Source: Hyphomicrobiales bacterium
GTDB taxonomy: Bacteria; Pseudomonadota; Alphaproteobacteria; Rhizobiales; Rhizobiaceae
Length of the DNA stretch: 64,000 nt
NCBI GenBank assembly: GCA_900473915.1
Contig: UCNG01000014.1
Location: 32,745-96,744 of the forward strand
Direction of reading: 5' to 3'
The position numbers were made by a program, and so were the translations under genes. Positions within the stretch are counted from its first letter, which is position 1, and each line of letters opens with the position of its first letter. Below the pieces are notes generated by a model that saw only the letters and a program-made list of their open reading frames with translations, did no database searches and was not told the DNA's origin. Shown here piece by piece: positions 9,182 to 18,416 of the stretch.

Positions 9182-10284
9182 TGCGTCACCGTTGCAGCTT
9201 TACCGGCTGGCGTCAGCGCGCCGCAGCGCCACACACCATACGTGCTTGCATCCCAATCAAAATAATAGGCGGCTGCGATCTGGCCGCTATCCATCATCTG
9301 CCGAAAGCGATCACGCGCCTTCTCGACCAGTTGCTGGCGATTATTGTCATTGGCTGGACAGGCCTTTGAGGTGTTGGCAAAGCCCCATTCCGTGATCCAG
9401 CATGGTTTACCATTGGTTCCGCCGCAGAATGATAGCGCGTTGCTGATATGCTTTGCGCGCGCAGCCCGCGTGCCGCTGCTGCCGGGATAGATGTGGATGC
9501 CATAGCCATCGGCGGCTTCATCCAGTCCGTACTTCTTGAGAAGATCGGTAAAGGCGGCAGGTTCGACGGTATCTATCCCCCGCCGGTCCGCATCGATGAA
9601 GGGAATATCGGAAAGGCCAGCGGATACGACTTTTGCCTTAGCGCTGTGTCTGGTTTTTGCCAGTTCCCCACGCACGATACGCAGAAGTTCGATGTATTTT
9701 TCCGCACCTTTTTCGACCAGAGGACGCTCCTCCATCTCGGCCAAAGAGCGCGCGGTCTTCATCTTCTCCTTGGGCAGAATGGCAAGATCGCCATTATAAG
9801 CGCCCCAGTTGATCTCATTGCCGGGTTCAACCGCAACCAGAGGCACCCCCAGCGCATCGATCTTTTGCAGAGCATCCGCCACCGCCTTTTGGAATCGTTC
9901 GGGGGATATGTCGGACAGACGATACATGTCCCAGATACGTCCGCGCCCGGACCGGGGTTTTGTCCCTTCCGGATAAAAATCCGCATTGTTGAGCGAGATT
10001 TCAAGCAGGATGGCCAGGCCTTTATTATGTGCGAGGCGGACGGCATCAATACTTTGATCGAGCGGACGTGTGAGTGACAGACGAACCGCCACCACACCGT
10101 TCTTCACCATCTGATCGAATATCTGCTCGCGCTCGGCTGGCTTGAGCCATGCCATATTGACCCGGTTGACGCCAAAGCGCGTGTCGGCAAGAGCGCCACT
10201 GGGCGCGACGGCAAGCAAGGCGGCGCCAAGCAAAGCTGCCATTGCCCCTTTCCTGCCCGCAACGCTCTTGCGAAGTTTCATCAT
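9178..10284 (-). CDS. Secreted glycoside hydrolase of the (beta/alpha)8 clan A type
   Basis: 368 residues with a signal peptide (hydrophobic AALLGAALLAVAPSGALA). A TIM-barrel glycosidase is suggested by PGNEINWG near residue 158, where the NE glutamate fits the acid/base, and by CWITEWGFA near residue 299, where the Glu fits the nucleophile. This is the spacing seen in clan GH-A enzymes such as GH5 and GH39. It lies in a tightly packed operon (4-base overlaps on both sides) with pyruvyl-transferase-like proteins and an SGNH hydrolase. It may trim or release the exopolysaccharide made by the neighbouring genes. The exact GH family is not determined. Confidence 0.72.
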   Translation of the reverse strand: MMKLRKSVAGRKGAMAALLGAALLAVAPSGALADTRFGVNRVNMAWLKPAEREQIFDQMVKNGVVAVRLSLTRPLDQSIDAVRLAHNKGLAILLEISLNNADFYPEGTKPRSGRGRIWDMYRLSDISPERFQKAVADALQKIDALGVPLVAVEPGNEINWGAYNGDLAILPKEKMKTARSLAEMEERPLVEKGAEKYIELLRIVRGELAKTRHSAKAKVVSAGLSDIPFIDADRRGIDTVEPAAFTDLLKKYGLDEAADGYGIHIYPGSSGTRAARAKHISNALSFCGGTNGKPCWITEWGFANTSKACPANDNNRQQLVEKARDRFRQMMDSGQIAAAYYFDWDASTYGVWRCGALTPAGKAATVTQ

Positions 10285-11456
10285 CGGATACCGATATCTT
10301 TCAGCGCACCGTTAAAATTGGCCTCGCATTCCGAATAGCGGTTGATGGCTGCGGGCACATCGATCTTCGAAAGGAAGTCGCGCAGATATGCCTTTTTCTG
10401 CGGTTCGCGGTTCCAGACGCTTGCCTCGATATGCGGAAATCCGACGAAGCCCAGCATTTCCCGCATACGGTCATCGACGGCGATCATTAGTCCCGGAATC
10501 CCCGACTGCATGCCAATGATGGTGCCATGGAATCTGCGACTCAGGCCGAAGTCCTGATTGGAGATCCAACTGCGCCATTTATGCGTGTCGAAAAACACCA
10601 GCAACTCGTTCTTGCGCTGCCATTTTTCCATATGTTTGTAATCAACGAGCGCGGTGATGCGGCTTGCGGCCTGATCATACGCTTCGGTATGATCTTCACC
10701 CGCCATGTTCATGTTGTAGACGATCACCTCGTCCTGAATGACATAGCTTGCAACGCTGTCCTTTTCGAGCAGCGCGTGCGCATCGACGATCGTATCTGCA
10801 ACGCTGCCAAGATAACCGCCAAAAGAGATTTTCTGCGCGTCAGCCAGGCTTGGATCGGCCAGGCGGGTCAGTGAGCGCTTCATCTGGTCGGGCGCGTAGT
10901 AGAGCGACGGACACCCGGTCGGGCGGACATATTTCATGCCCGCATCCTTCAGGAACTCTTCGGTGAAATGACCGCGCGTGAGGAAAAAACTCTCCTTGCG
11001 GCGCAGGATTTCAAGAAACCGGCGTGTGCCTTCCGGCAGTTCCGCTTTCAGGTTTTCCTTCTTCTGAATGCCGATGCCCATGACCACGATCGGCATGTTC
11101 AGCTTTTCGAAGACAAAGGATTCCGTCGTGGCCGCGTAGCCGGGACGCAGAAGATTGGCCGAAGCGAATAGGCAGAGATCGAAGCTCTCGTTGAGCTCCG
11201 CATAGGTATCCGGCGAATTGAGACTATTGGCCAAATGCCAGAACGGGACGTAGGTCACATCATGGCCGCGCACCGCGTTGGCCGCGCCCTCACCGATGAG
11301 ATAATTGCCGGTATTGGCGATCTTCTTGACCTGATCGATCACATCCTTCTTGGTGCGGATGGGCTCGAAATAGGGGCGATGCTTCACTCTTGCCCCGGAA
11401 ACGCTTTCGACGGTCCGCATCAGATATGACGGGATGCCGGTGATCATTATGCGCAT
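10281..11456 (-). CDS. Polysaccharide pyruvyl transferase family protein (copy 1)
   Basis: 391 residues with the pyruvyl-transferase-family pattern: an N-terminal Rossmann-like half with TGNYLIGEGAA, the central MPIVVMGIGIQ strand, and the C-terminal SRRFHGTI motif carrying the family Arg/His-Gly signature. Family members add ketal pyruvate to sugar residues or act as glycosyltransferase-like enzymes. It is closely similar throughout to the next gene upstream (both have FWHL.N, ANLLR.G and D.RMREML), so the pair arose by tandem duplication. It overlaps the glycoside hydrolase gene by 4 bases. Confidence 0.78.
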   Translation of the reverse strand: MRIMITGIPSYLMRTVESVSGARVKHRPYFEPIRTKKDVIDQVKKIANTGNYLIGEGAANAVRGHDVTYVPFWHLANSLNSPDTYAELNESFDLCLFASANLLRPGYAATTESFVFEKLNMPIVVMGIGIQKKENLKAELPEGTRRFLEILRRKESFFLTRGHFTEEFLKDAGMKYVRPTGCPSLYYAPDQMKRSLTRLADPSLADAQKISFGGYLGSVADTIVDAHALLEKDSVASYVIQDEVIVYNMNMAGEDHTEAYDQAASRITALVDYKHMEKWQRKNELLVFFDTHKWRSWISNQDFGLSRRFHGTIIGMQSGIPGLMIAVDDRMREMLGFVGFPHIEASVWNREPQKKAYLRDFLSKIDVPAAINRYSECEANFNGALKDIGIR

Positions 11457-11506
11457 GGTGATCCATCTTCGCTGGAATTAAGGAAACTATTGAAAAGAGT
11501 CTGAGA

Positions 11507-12700
11507 TCAGCCGATGCCGATTTCTGAAAGCACGCTTCGGAAATTGCGTTCTCGCGCCGAGTAGGTTTCAATAACTTCGGGAATGTTCATCGCGGCGATG
11601 TGGTCGCTGACGAAAGCCCGCCTGTCGTTGGCGGCGTTGAGATCGCGCGCATCGATCTTCGGCAAACCGGAGAAATTGAGCATCTCGCGCATGCGATCAT
11701 CGACGGCGACCATCAGGCTCGGCACGCCAGCCTGCATGGAGATGACATTGCCATGGAAGCGGCGACCGAAGGAAAAATCCATGGTCGAGCACCAGGCGCG
11801 CCATTGATTGGTATCGAGGAAGGCGTGAACACTCACCTTCTTTTTCAGATCGCCCGACCCCTTATAGGTGAGCGGGCCGACCAGCTCGCCAGTGGTTGAA
11901 TCGTAGGCGCGGCCATTGGCATCGGATTCGAGTTGCATGTCGAAATGCAACAGCTCATCCTGAACCACATAGGCTGAACGTCCGTCATCGGAACCGAGCG
12001 CATTCATATCGCCGATGGTTTCGAGTTCCGCTCCCATGTAGCCGGTGAACACGGTGCGACCCTCACCCACCTTCACCTCCGGCAGGCGACTGATCGCCTT
12101 GCGCATATTGTCCGGGCGGAAATAAAGCGATGGACAACCGACCGGTCGGACATAGGAAAAGCCCTGATCGCGGAGATAGCCGGCTGCATTTTCGCCCCGC
12201 GTGAGGAAATAATGTTCGCGGCTTTTCAGAACTTCCAAAAGCTTTTTGGTACCCGCCGGCAGGCCATCCTCACTTTCAATATCGGGACGGTTCTGAATGC
12301 CGATGCCCAGCATGACAACGGGCATATCGAGCTTTGACAGAACAAGCGCTTCCGCATCTGCCGATAGGCCCTTGCGCAGAAGGTTTGCGCAGGTGAAGAC
12401 GCAGATATCGAACTCCTTGTTGATCTCTTCCAGACCCGTTCCATTATTGACGCAATTATAGAGGTGCCAGAATGGAATGTGCTTGGCGGTCGGCAGAAGC
12501 GCTGTCATCGCCCCTTCGCCGATCAGATAATTACCGGTATTGGAGATGTTCTTCAGTTCCTGGATAAAATTATCTCTGGATTCGGAATCCCGCTGCTTTT
12601 CCGAATAATAGACCTGCGCCTTGTCCGCACGCTGGATGAGGCGCGTCAGATGGCTCGGAATGCCCGTGACGAGGATTCTTGGGTTGGTTGGGCGGCTCAT
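11507..12700 (-). CDS. Polysaccharide pyruvyl transferase family protein (copy 2)
   Basis: 397 residues, paralogue of the gene that follows it. It shares the MPVVMLGIGIQ strand, the GRRFHGNV motif and a C-terminus rich in charged residues. ATG at 12700 follows AGGTCG. It is cytoplasmic, with no signal or membrane segment. It probably modifies, or transfers a residue to, the repeat unit assembled by the adjacent glycosyltransferase. Retention of two divergent copies suggests that they act on different positions or acceptors, but this is inference. The spacing of 50 bases to the next gene is the largest within this otherwise compact arm. Confidence 0.78.
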   Translation of the reverse strand: MSRPTNPRILVTGIPSHLTRLIQRADKAQVYYSEKQRDSESRDNFIQELKNISNTGNYLIGEGAMTALLPTAKHIPFWHLYNCVNNGTGLEEINKEFDICVFTCANLLRKGLSADAEALVLSKLDMPVVMLGIGIQNRPDIESEDGLPAGTKKLLEVLKSREHYFLTRGENAAGYLRDQGFSYVRPVGCPSLYFRPDNMRKAISRLPEVKVGEGRTVFTGYMGAELETIGDMNALGSDDGRSAYVVQDELLHFDMQLESDANGRAYDSTTGELVGPLTYKGSGDLKKKVSVHAFLDTNQWRAWCSTMDFSFGRRFHGNVISMQAGVPSLMVAVDDRMREMLNFSGLPKIDARDLNAANDRRAFVSDHIAAMNIPEVIETYSARERNFRSVLSEIGIG

Positions 12701-12721
12701 AGGTCGACCTTTCTGGTATAA

Positions 12722-15406
12722 TCAGGCAACTGCGCGGCCGGGGAGAACAGCGGTCGCGCTGGCATCGTCTGCAACATCCGGCTGGGAAGACCGGGATTTC
12801 GGATAAACGGGGCGTATTTCGTTCGCCCAATCGGTAAATTCGGAGAAGGCCGAGCTCCATGTGCGGTGGGCCGCTGAAGCGAGGGCGCCTTCGGCAGTTC
12901 GCATCAGAGCTTCGCGATCCTGTGCTAGGATCGTCAGAATGCGCGTCATGTCGGAGACAATCTGCGCATCGTTGCCATTGCGGATGAGAATGCCGTCGCG
13001 TCCGTGATTGATAAGCTCATCGACGGCACCGACGGCTGTTGCCACCGGCACGCAGCCAAGCTGCTGCGCTTCGGCAATCATCAAGGGCGCGCCCTCCCAC
13101 CGCGACGGCATCAGGAGAACATCGGCCCATGCCAGATGGTTGGCAATGTCCTTGCCGTCAAAGACCGGCGGCGAGACTTTAACGCCTGCATCCTTCAAAC
13201 GTGTCATCCAGGATGCGCTCGGATCGTCGGAAAGAATTTCGCCGCCGATGGCCTGCGCCTCGAACGGAATGCCCTGCTCTTTCAGCTTGACGATTGCGTC
13301 GTGCAACCGGTCGATGCCCTTCTGACGGTCGAGACGGCCCATATAGAGGATACGCATCGGCTCGCCCTTGCGGCCCTGTTTGCGCGCCGCGGTGACTTGC
13401 TCCCGCTGTTTTGTATCGATTGAAAAACTGGCCCCGTTTGGCACCGAAAACACTTTTTCATATGGTACGCCAAAGCTGTGCAGATAGATTTTCAGCTGAT
13501 CCGAACAGGTGAGAAAAGCGTCATAGGCGTGTTCGAACGCGATCGCGGCATAGGGCTGGCCTGCCTGACGGCGGAAGACCGTTTCGTCCACCACATGCAG
13601 ATAGCAGGCGGTGCGCGTGCCTTCCGAGCGAAGCTTCCCCATCAGTGGATGCGCGGCCATGACGTGATTGTTCACCACCAGATCGAAACCGGAAAGCTGG
13701 CCGCGCAGGACACTCCAGTCCAGCGGATGATCCTCGGTGATGAAGTCCTGACCGAGAAAGCGATTTGTGTCGCCCCAGGCGGGAATGCCATCCTTCCAGA
13801 AATGCAAGTAATCGAAGGACTGGTCGAACTCATCGAGCACGTCCATGCGTTCATTGCCGAGAACGAACAGATGGGTTTCAAACCCCTGGTTCTTCAACTC
13901 ACGACCGGCGGCATAGGCAACCTTTTCGGCCCCTCCGAAAGAGGCGTTCGGCACCAGAACGGCAGCCGTCTTTTTCCTTGCCGGGTTATGCGCAAGCGGC
14001 AAAACGGGTCCGCCACCAAGTTCGCTGCGCAGCACCTGATACATTTCGGAAAGGGCCGGCAGGCGACGCGGACGCCATGTCCAGCGTGTGGCTGCACTCT
14101 GCTTCAGCGGGCTTGTTGCAATTGATGTCACCAGATTGAGCATCGACTGCTCAGGCCGCGACAAGGCCCGGCGCTGACGCACCCGCGGAAACGGGAAACG
14201 TACCTTCATGCGGGCTGATGTGGGCCATAATTGCTGCGTGCCCAACGAAGCGAACCAGTCCAGCGCATCGTTTTCGATGATTTCCTTGATCAGTCTGGTC
14301 GAAACGAAAATCAGATCGGCATGTGGCTGCCGCGTACCTGACGGCATGATCTCCGTATCGATCCGCCGCTCGTCTTCCACATTGGTGAGTTCCACAAAAA
14401 CGATATTGGCCTGTTCCGCCAGCCTCTCAAGCCGTGACAGGATATTCGGCAACAACCGCGAACGTGCCAGAAGTTTCAGCGTTTCTGTGTTGGACGAGGC
14501 AAGAAACGGCGGGAAATGGAAATTATCCGGCTCCGAAACACTGCCCCAAAACGCACGGATCGCATCATCGAATTTGAGATCGGTGGTGCCAAGGCTGAGG
14601 TCGGTGAAAAGGCTGACCGTCCCCTCGCCTGCGCGGATCACGCCATAACGCGGGCATTCCTCATGCTCGAAATCCACAAGTGTCGGGCGACGAAACAGCG
14701 CCTTGTGTCGCTTGCGCAGGAAACTGATCGAGCCGGAGCGGTCGCGATTGGCCTCCTTGAAGCGGCTTTCCGCGCGCAGGCGATATTCAAAGCCGGTATC
14801 ATGGCAAGGCGTCCCAACGAACCCCGCTTCAATCGCCGAAAGCCAGAACTCCCAGTCCTCGAAACCATTTTGCCGGTCGTCATCGAAACGCACACCGCTG
14901 CGAAAAACCTCCGCGGAAATCATCGATCCCGTATCGCAGATATTGTCCGTGATGCAGTGGATCAGCCGCGAATAGCTGTTGCCGTAATGTGCGCGCCAGT
15001 TGACGGAGAAAGTGTCGATATTGGTATAGACCCAGCCAGCATTCGACGCCAATAGCTGACGGTAGAGCGTGTCGATGGTGTGCGGCTGCACCCGATTGTC
15101 GGCATCGACGAAATAGACCGCCTTCACATCCGGCATTTCTTCGAGAATATAGTCCACGGCACGGTTACGGGCACCGCCGGGACCGGCATTTTCGCCAAAG
15201 ATGACGTGGATATTGGAATGTGCTGCCGCATAGAGCGTCAGGCTGTCGAACACTTCACGGCGCGGATCTCCGTCCACCGACACCACGATCTGCGTGCGGA
15301 AAACCGTCTCTGATGCGAGAATGGTTTCCAGCGCTTCGAGCGCAAGCGCCGCATGGCCGTAAAGCGGCATGGCAACGACGATCAAATCCTTCGACCTATC
15401 GTACAT
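12722..15406 (-). CDS. Two-domain glycosyltransferase: GT2 (GT-A) fused to GT4 (GT-B)
   Basis: 894 residues. Residues about 8-240 are a GT2 domain beginning IVVAMPLYGH, with nucleotide-binding VSVDGDP and the metal-binding D101-A-D103 in YFVDADN, then an acceptor-side W-E-F motif. A linker of uncertain fold follows. From about 490 a GT4 domain starts with FGGAEKVAYAAG, and its donor site reads LYMGRLDRQKGID and PSRWEGAPLMIAEA. Each half should transfer one sugar, so the protein could add two successive residues to a lipid-linked intermediate. It overlaps the upstream gene by 11 bases. Large GT fusions of this kind also occur in the wga (expA) part of rhizobial galactoglucan clusters; this assignment rests on context. 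Confidence 0.85.
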   Translation of the reverse strand: MYDRSKDLIVVAMPLYGHAALALEALETILASETVFRTQIVVSVDGDPRREVFDSLTLYAAAHSNIHVIFGENAGPGGARNRAVDYILEEMPDVKAVYFVDADNRVQPHTIDTLYRQLLASNAGWVYTNIDTFSVNWRAHYGNSYSRLIHCITDNICDTGSMISAEVFRSGVRFDDDRQNGFEDWEFWLSAIEAGFVGTPCHDTGFEYRLRAESRFKEANRDRSGSISFLRKRHKALFRRPTLVDFEHEECPRYGVIRAGEGTVSLFTDLSLGTTDLKFDDAIRAFWGSVSEPDNFHFPPFLASSNTETLKLLARSRLLPNILSRLERLAEQANIVFVELTNVEDERRIDTEIMPSGTRQPHADLIFVSTRLIKEIIENDALDWFASLGTQQLWPTSARMKVRFPFPRVRQRRALSRPEQSMLNLVTSIATSPLKQSAATRWTWRPRRLPALSEMYQVLRSELGGGPVLPLAHNPARKKTAAVLVPNASFGGAEKVAYAAGRELKNQGFETHLFVLGNERMDVLDEFDQSFDYLHFWKDGIPAWGDTNRFLGQDFITEDHPLDWSVLRGQLSGFDLVVNNHVMAAHPLMGKLRSEGTRTACYLHVVDETVFRRQAGQPYAAIAFEHAYDAFLTCSDQLKIYLHSFGVPYEKVFSVPNGASFSIDTKQREQVTAARKQGRKGEPMRILYMGRLDRQKGIDRLHDAIVKLKEQGIPFEAQAIGGEILSDDPSASWMTRLKDAGVKVSPPVFDGKDIANHLAWADVLLMPSRWEGAPLMIAEAQQLGCVPVATAVGAVDELINHGRDGILIRNGNDAQIVSDMTRILTILAQDREALMRTAEGALASAAHRTWSSAFSEFTDWANEIRPVYPKSRSSQPDVADDASATAVLPGRAVA

Positions 15407-16907
15407 TCGCAGCCTCTTTGACCAATTCCTGACCGGGCTGGGCTTCGATGTGCTTGACCAGCCGGAAGTTGAAGACCTTGAGCCACGAAAAGTCGACGGA
15501 ATCCGCAGCTGCCTTGCTCAGAACAACGAGGTCCATTGTCCGGTCGACCGGTCCTTCAAGCATGAAGTTGATATCGATCGGGCGATTGGGTGCGACTTCC
15601 GACCAACCGCTGAACAAAACCTGTTGGCGTCGGCGGTCGAGATTGGAAATCGCGTCGATTTCTTCCTTCACATCTGATGCCAGATTGACCAGCAAGAGGC
15701 CGACCGCGCAGGGCTGGCCTTCCGGATGGTCGATCACTGCCCGCGCAGAAACACGAACCGTTCCCGGCGCGACCACCCGTCGGATTGCGGCTGCGGTAAC
15801 GCCTTCCTCAAGCGGGTGACAACCGATGGCATCCTCATGTTCCAGAAAACGCACGGTCGGAAAATCCGGAGTAATGGGCGTCACGGACACGTTGGCCACG
15901 TTGCGCAGCAATTCAACCGGCAGACGGTAGTCGTCAACCTTTCGGCCATTGATCAGTGCAGTCGGCACGATGGCATTCGGCAACGACGCCGGACGCACAC
16001 CCGGCAAGCCGGTAAAAATCCGCAATGCGAGCGGGCGCATGTCGAGATCGGCATGCGGAATGCGAGCCCGCGCCGCATAACGCTCGTTGGCGATCACATT
16101 GCCCAGCGACAGTTCCGGCGGAACTCCGCCCGAGGCGGAAATGCGCAAGCGCAGCGTCCGATGACCACCGTCACATGCCTTGGGAAGCGAAAAGAAGTTC
16201 CATTCCGAATGCAACGTACCGTAAGGCACCAGCCACTCGGCAATTCCTTCGCCATTTTCAAGATAGTCCAGCGTCACGATCAACTGGCCATTGCGATTGG
16301 CCGGGAGGTCACGGAAATGGAGAGCAAAACCGGAAACGGCATAGCTCGAAACCGGGAAAAGCTGCTCGATCTCCGATTCGCGCAGCAGCCGCGCAAAGCC
16401 TTCGTCCTTTGGATCGACCAGAGGGGCGTGGCTGAAAATCTCCGTTGAGGAATCCCAGTTGCGAGCGTGAAATGCGTCTTCAATCGCCCGATAATTCTCA
16501 AACATGGTCTCGCGCTCGCGGCGCAGCATTGCGAGTTCGGTGTGAACCTTGCTGACATGGCCGACAAGACGATCCAGGCTATTCTCGAGCAACTGCGTAA
16601 CCAGCAGCGGAGCGGTTTCGGGCGATGCTTCATCGACACGCACAACGGGTAGCTCGGGAATGGTGCTCAGACGATAGATCTGCTGCAGAACCGTCTTCAG
16701 TTCGTTCTCGCCCTCTTGCGAAGCAGCGACCGCAATGAGTGGAAATGTATTTGCCAGACGAAGGCGTTTTCCGTCTCCTTCGACAAAGGTCGTCAGCTCG
16801 CCCAGAGACGTCGCTTCCAGCGCTTCACGATCACGCATCGAAGCAATGGCATATCGGCGGGATTTCCGCGCCGAGATCGCAGGAAGTGGTGTGCTCAACA
16901 TAATCAT
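15396..16907 (-). CDS. Hypothetical protein, first gene of the leftward polysaccharide operon
   Basis: About 503 residues without signal peptide or membrane helix. The N-terminal third is acidic and partly helical (LDRLVGHVSKVHTELAMLRR could be a coiled coil); the C-terminal two thirds are beta-rich. I recognise no catalytic motif. The reading frame continues upstream to a TTG at 16952; I chose ATG 16907 (MIMLSTPLPAI), but neither start has a good ribosome site. It overlaps the GT2/GT4 gene by 11 bases, and its promoter region carries a TTTGAA palindrome matching the sites near wggR, so it most likely opens the wga-like operon. A structural or scaffolding role in polymer assembly is possible. 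Confidence 0.7.
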   Translation of the reverse strand: MIMLSTPLPAISARKSRRYAIASMRDREALEATSLGELTTFVEGDGKRLRLANTFPLIAVAASQEGENELKTVLQQIYRLSTIPELPVVRVDEASPETAPLLVTQLLENSLDRLVGHVSKVHTELAMLRRERETMFENYRAIEDAFHARNWDSSTEIFSHAPLVDPKDEGFARLLRESEIEQLFPVSSYAVSGFALHFRDLPANRNGQLIVTLDYLENGEGIAEWLVPYGTLHSEWNFFSLPKACDGGHRTLRLRISASGGVPPELSLGNVIANERYAARARIPHADLDMRPLALRIFTGLPGVRPASLPNAIVPTALINGRKVDDYRLPVELLRNVANVSVTPITPDFPTVRFLEHEDAIGCHPLEEGVTAAAIRRVVAPGTVRVSARAVIDHPEGQPCAVGLLLVNLASDVKEEIDAISNLDRRRQQVLFSGWSEVAPNRPIDINFMLEGPVDRTMDLVVLSKAAADSVDFSWLKVFNFRLVKHIEAQPGQELVKEAANVR

Positions 16908-17034
16908 CCATTGTGTGATGGCCGACTTGGGAGTCTCGGCCTGCACCTGCAATGAGAAAATACAGAGTATGTATTGTCAACAGTCTTATAGCATCAACTA
17001 TATGATAATATTGCGAATATTTGGAATGAATTTA

Positions 17035-17050
17035 ATTCGAAATTTGAAAC
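17035..17050. promoter_or_regulatory. WggR-like operator, site 1 (leftward arm promoter)
   Basis: The core TTCGAAATTTGAA at 17036-17048 is an inverted repeat around A17042 with one mismatch. It resembles the sites at 19012-19026 and 22505-22518. It lies in the 198-bp AT-rich gap between the wgcA-like stop and the start of the leftward operon, about 90-130 bp before that operon. A tandem 10-bp repeat AAATACGCAG follows at 17080-17099. Confidence 0.55.
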
Positions 17051-17150
17051 AATATGAATATATATTTCGACAATAGCGTAAATACGCAGAAATACGCAGT
17101 TTTATATTTATTTGCAAGGACTTGAATGCCCGATTGTCGCCACATACGGC

Positions 17151-18371
17151 CTACCGGCCATTCAATACTGCATCGATCAAGGTTTTTTGCTGGCGTAAAC
17201 AATCCGACAACTTGAACCGGGTTTCGACGGTTCGGCGTGCTGCCGCCCGCATCTGTAGACACGCGTCGGGATCGCGAAGCACGTTCATGATCACTTCCGC
17301 CAGCACGTCCGGCTCAAAAAACGGTACAAGCAATCCGTTTTGGCCCGAGCGGATCAACTCCCGCACCGGCGGCGTGTCCGAACCGATGATGAGCGCGCCG
17401 CATGCCATCGCTTCCACGACCGACCAGGACAGGACGAACGGATAAGTCAGATAAATGTGGGCAGTCGATATCTGATAAAGTTTCCGCAGCTGGGCATGGG
17501 GGATCGTGCCGGGGAATACGATGCGATCCGGCGGCAGATCGAAATTCCTGACGAGATGCTCTCGCCACGAACCGCCGCCGGGCGGCGGCGTTCCATAGCT
17601 GACGCCATCGCCGCCGACGAAAACGAAAATCGCGTCGTCGTTTTGGCGAATGACCTTGGCCGCCGCTTCCAGCGCTTGCGGAAAGCCGCGATAGGGTTCG
17701 AGATCGCGCGCAACGAATGTAATGACGCGCGATTCTCCCGCCTTCAGCGTCCGCCCGTCTGGCAACTGAATCGTCGCATGACGGTCCGGATAGAAAAGTT
17801 TTGTATCCACCCCTTCGTGAACCACCGCGATACGATTCTGCACGGAATGCGGGTAGAGACTTTTTTGCCAGTGCGTCGGGCTGAACCCGCCGTCGATACC
17901 CTCAAGGGTAACAAGCTGCGCCATATTGCGCAGACGCAAGCGCTTGCGGGTTTCAATGTCTGGCCGGTCGCCCGGTGCAAAGCCCACATCCGCGCCATTC
18001 GCGCGGTAGAAGAACTCGCAATAGCCGAGTGCAGGCACCAAGGGCAGCACGTCCTTGACGAACATCATGCTGCCCCAGCCAATATGACCGACAACGATAT
18101 CGGGCGCCTGTCCGTGATGGGCCATGGATTCCAGGGTTTCGGCCACGCGGTACCCGATCCTCGTATGATGATCGGGTACTTCCAGATATCTGGCCATCGC
18201 ACCGCCGGTGCGAGGACCAGATTCCACTCTGTGGCGGATGACGCGGACCGCTGGGAGGCGACGGTCCACTGTCTCGCAGATCAAGCTTACATCATGTCCG
18301 CTGGTAGCCAGATTCTCGGCTAGCGCAGCGAATTGGCCGAAGCCACGCCTGTGCACAAATGCTATACGCAT
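17151..18371 (-). CDS. wgcA: GT4-family glycosyltransferase (WgcA/ExpC-like)
   Basis: 406 residues, GT-B fold. The N-terminal domain starts MRIAFVHRRGFGQFAALA, a nucleotide-fold opening; the C-terminal donor domain has FVARDLEPYRGF and an E-rich loop near VEAMACGALIIGSDTPPV. It is 45 bases downstream of the MarR regulator gene on the same strand and probably co-transcribed with it. In S. meliloti the galactoglucan glycosyltransferase gene wgcA (expC) is the neighbour of wggR, which fits this position. Assignment to wgcA is by context and family, not by alignment. Confidence 0.75.
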   Translation of the reverse strand: MRIAFVHRRGFGQFAALAENLATSGHDVSLICETVDRRLPAVRVIRHRVESGPRTGGAMARYLEVPDHHTRIGYRVAETLESMAHHGQAPDIVVGHIGWGSMMFVKDVLPLVPALGYCEFFYRANGADVGFAPGDRPDIETRKRLRLRNMAQLVTLEGIDGGFSPTHWQKSLYPHSVQNRIAVVHEGVDTKLFYPDRHATIQLPDGRTLKAGESRVITFVARDLEPYRGFPQALEAAAKVIRQNDDAIFVFVGGDGVSYGTPPPGGGSWREHLVRNFDLPPDRIVFPGTIPHAQLRKLYQISTAHIYLTYPFVLSWSVVEAMACGALIIGSDTPPVRELIRSGQNGLLVPFFEPDVLAEVIMNVLRDPDACLQMRAAARRTVETRFKLSDCLRQQKTLIDAVLNGR

Positions 18372-18416
18372 GTTACAAAACGTGCTCGACCGACAGCCAA
18401 AAACCGCCGCAACACA

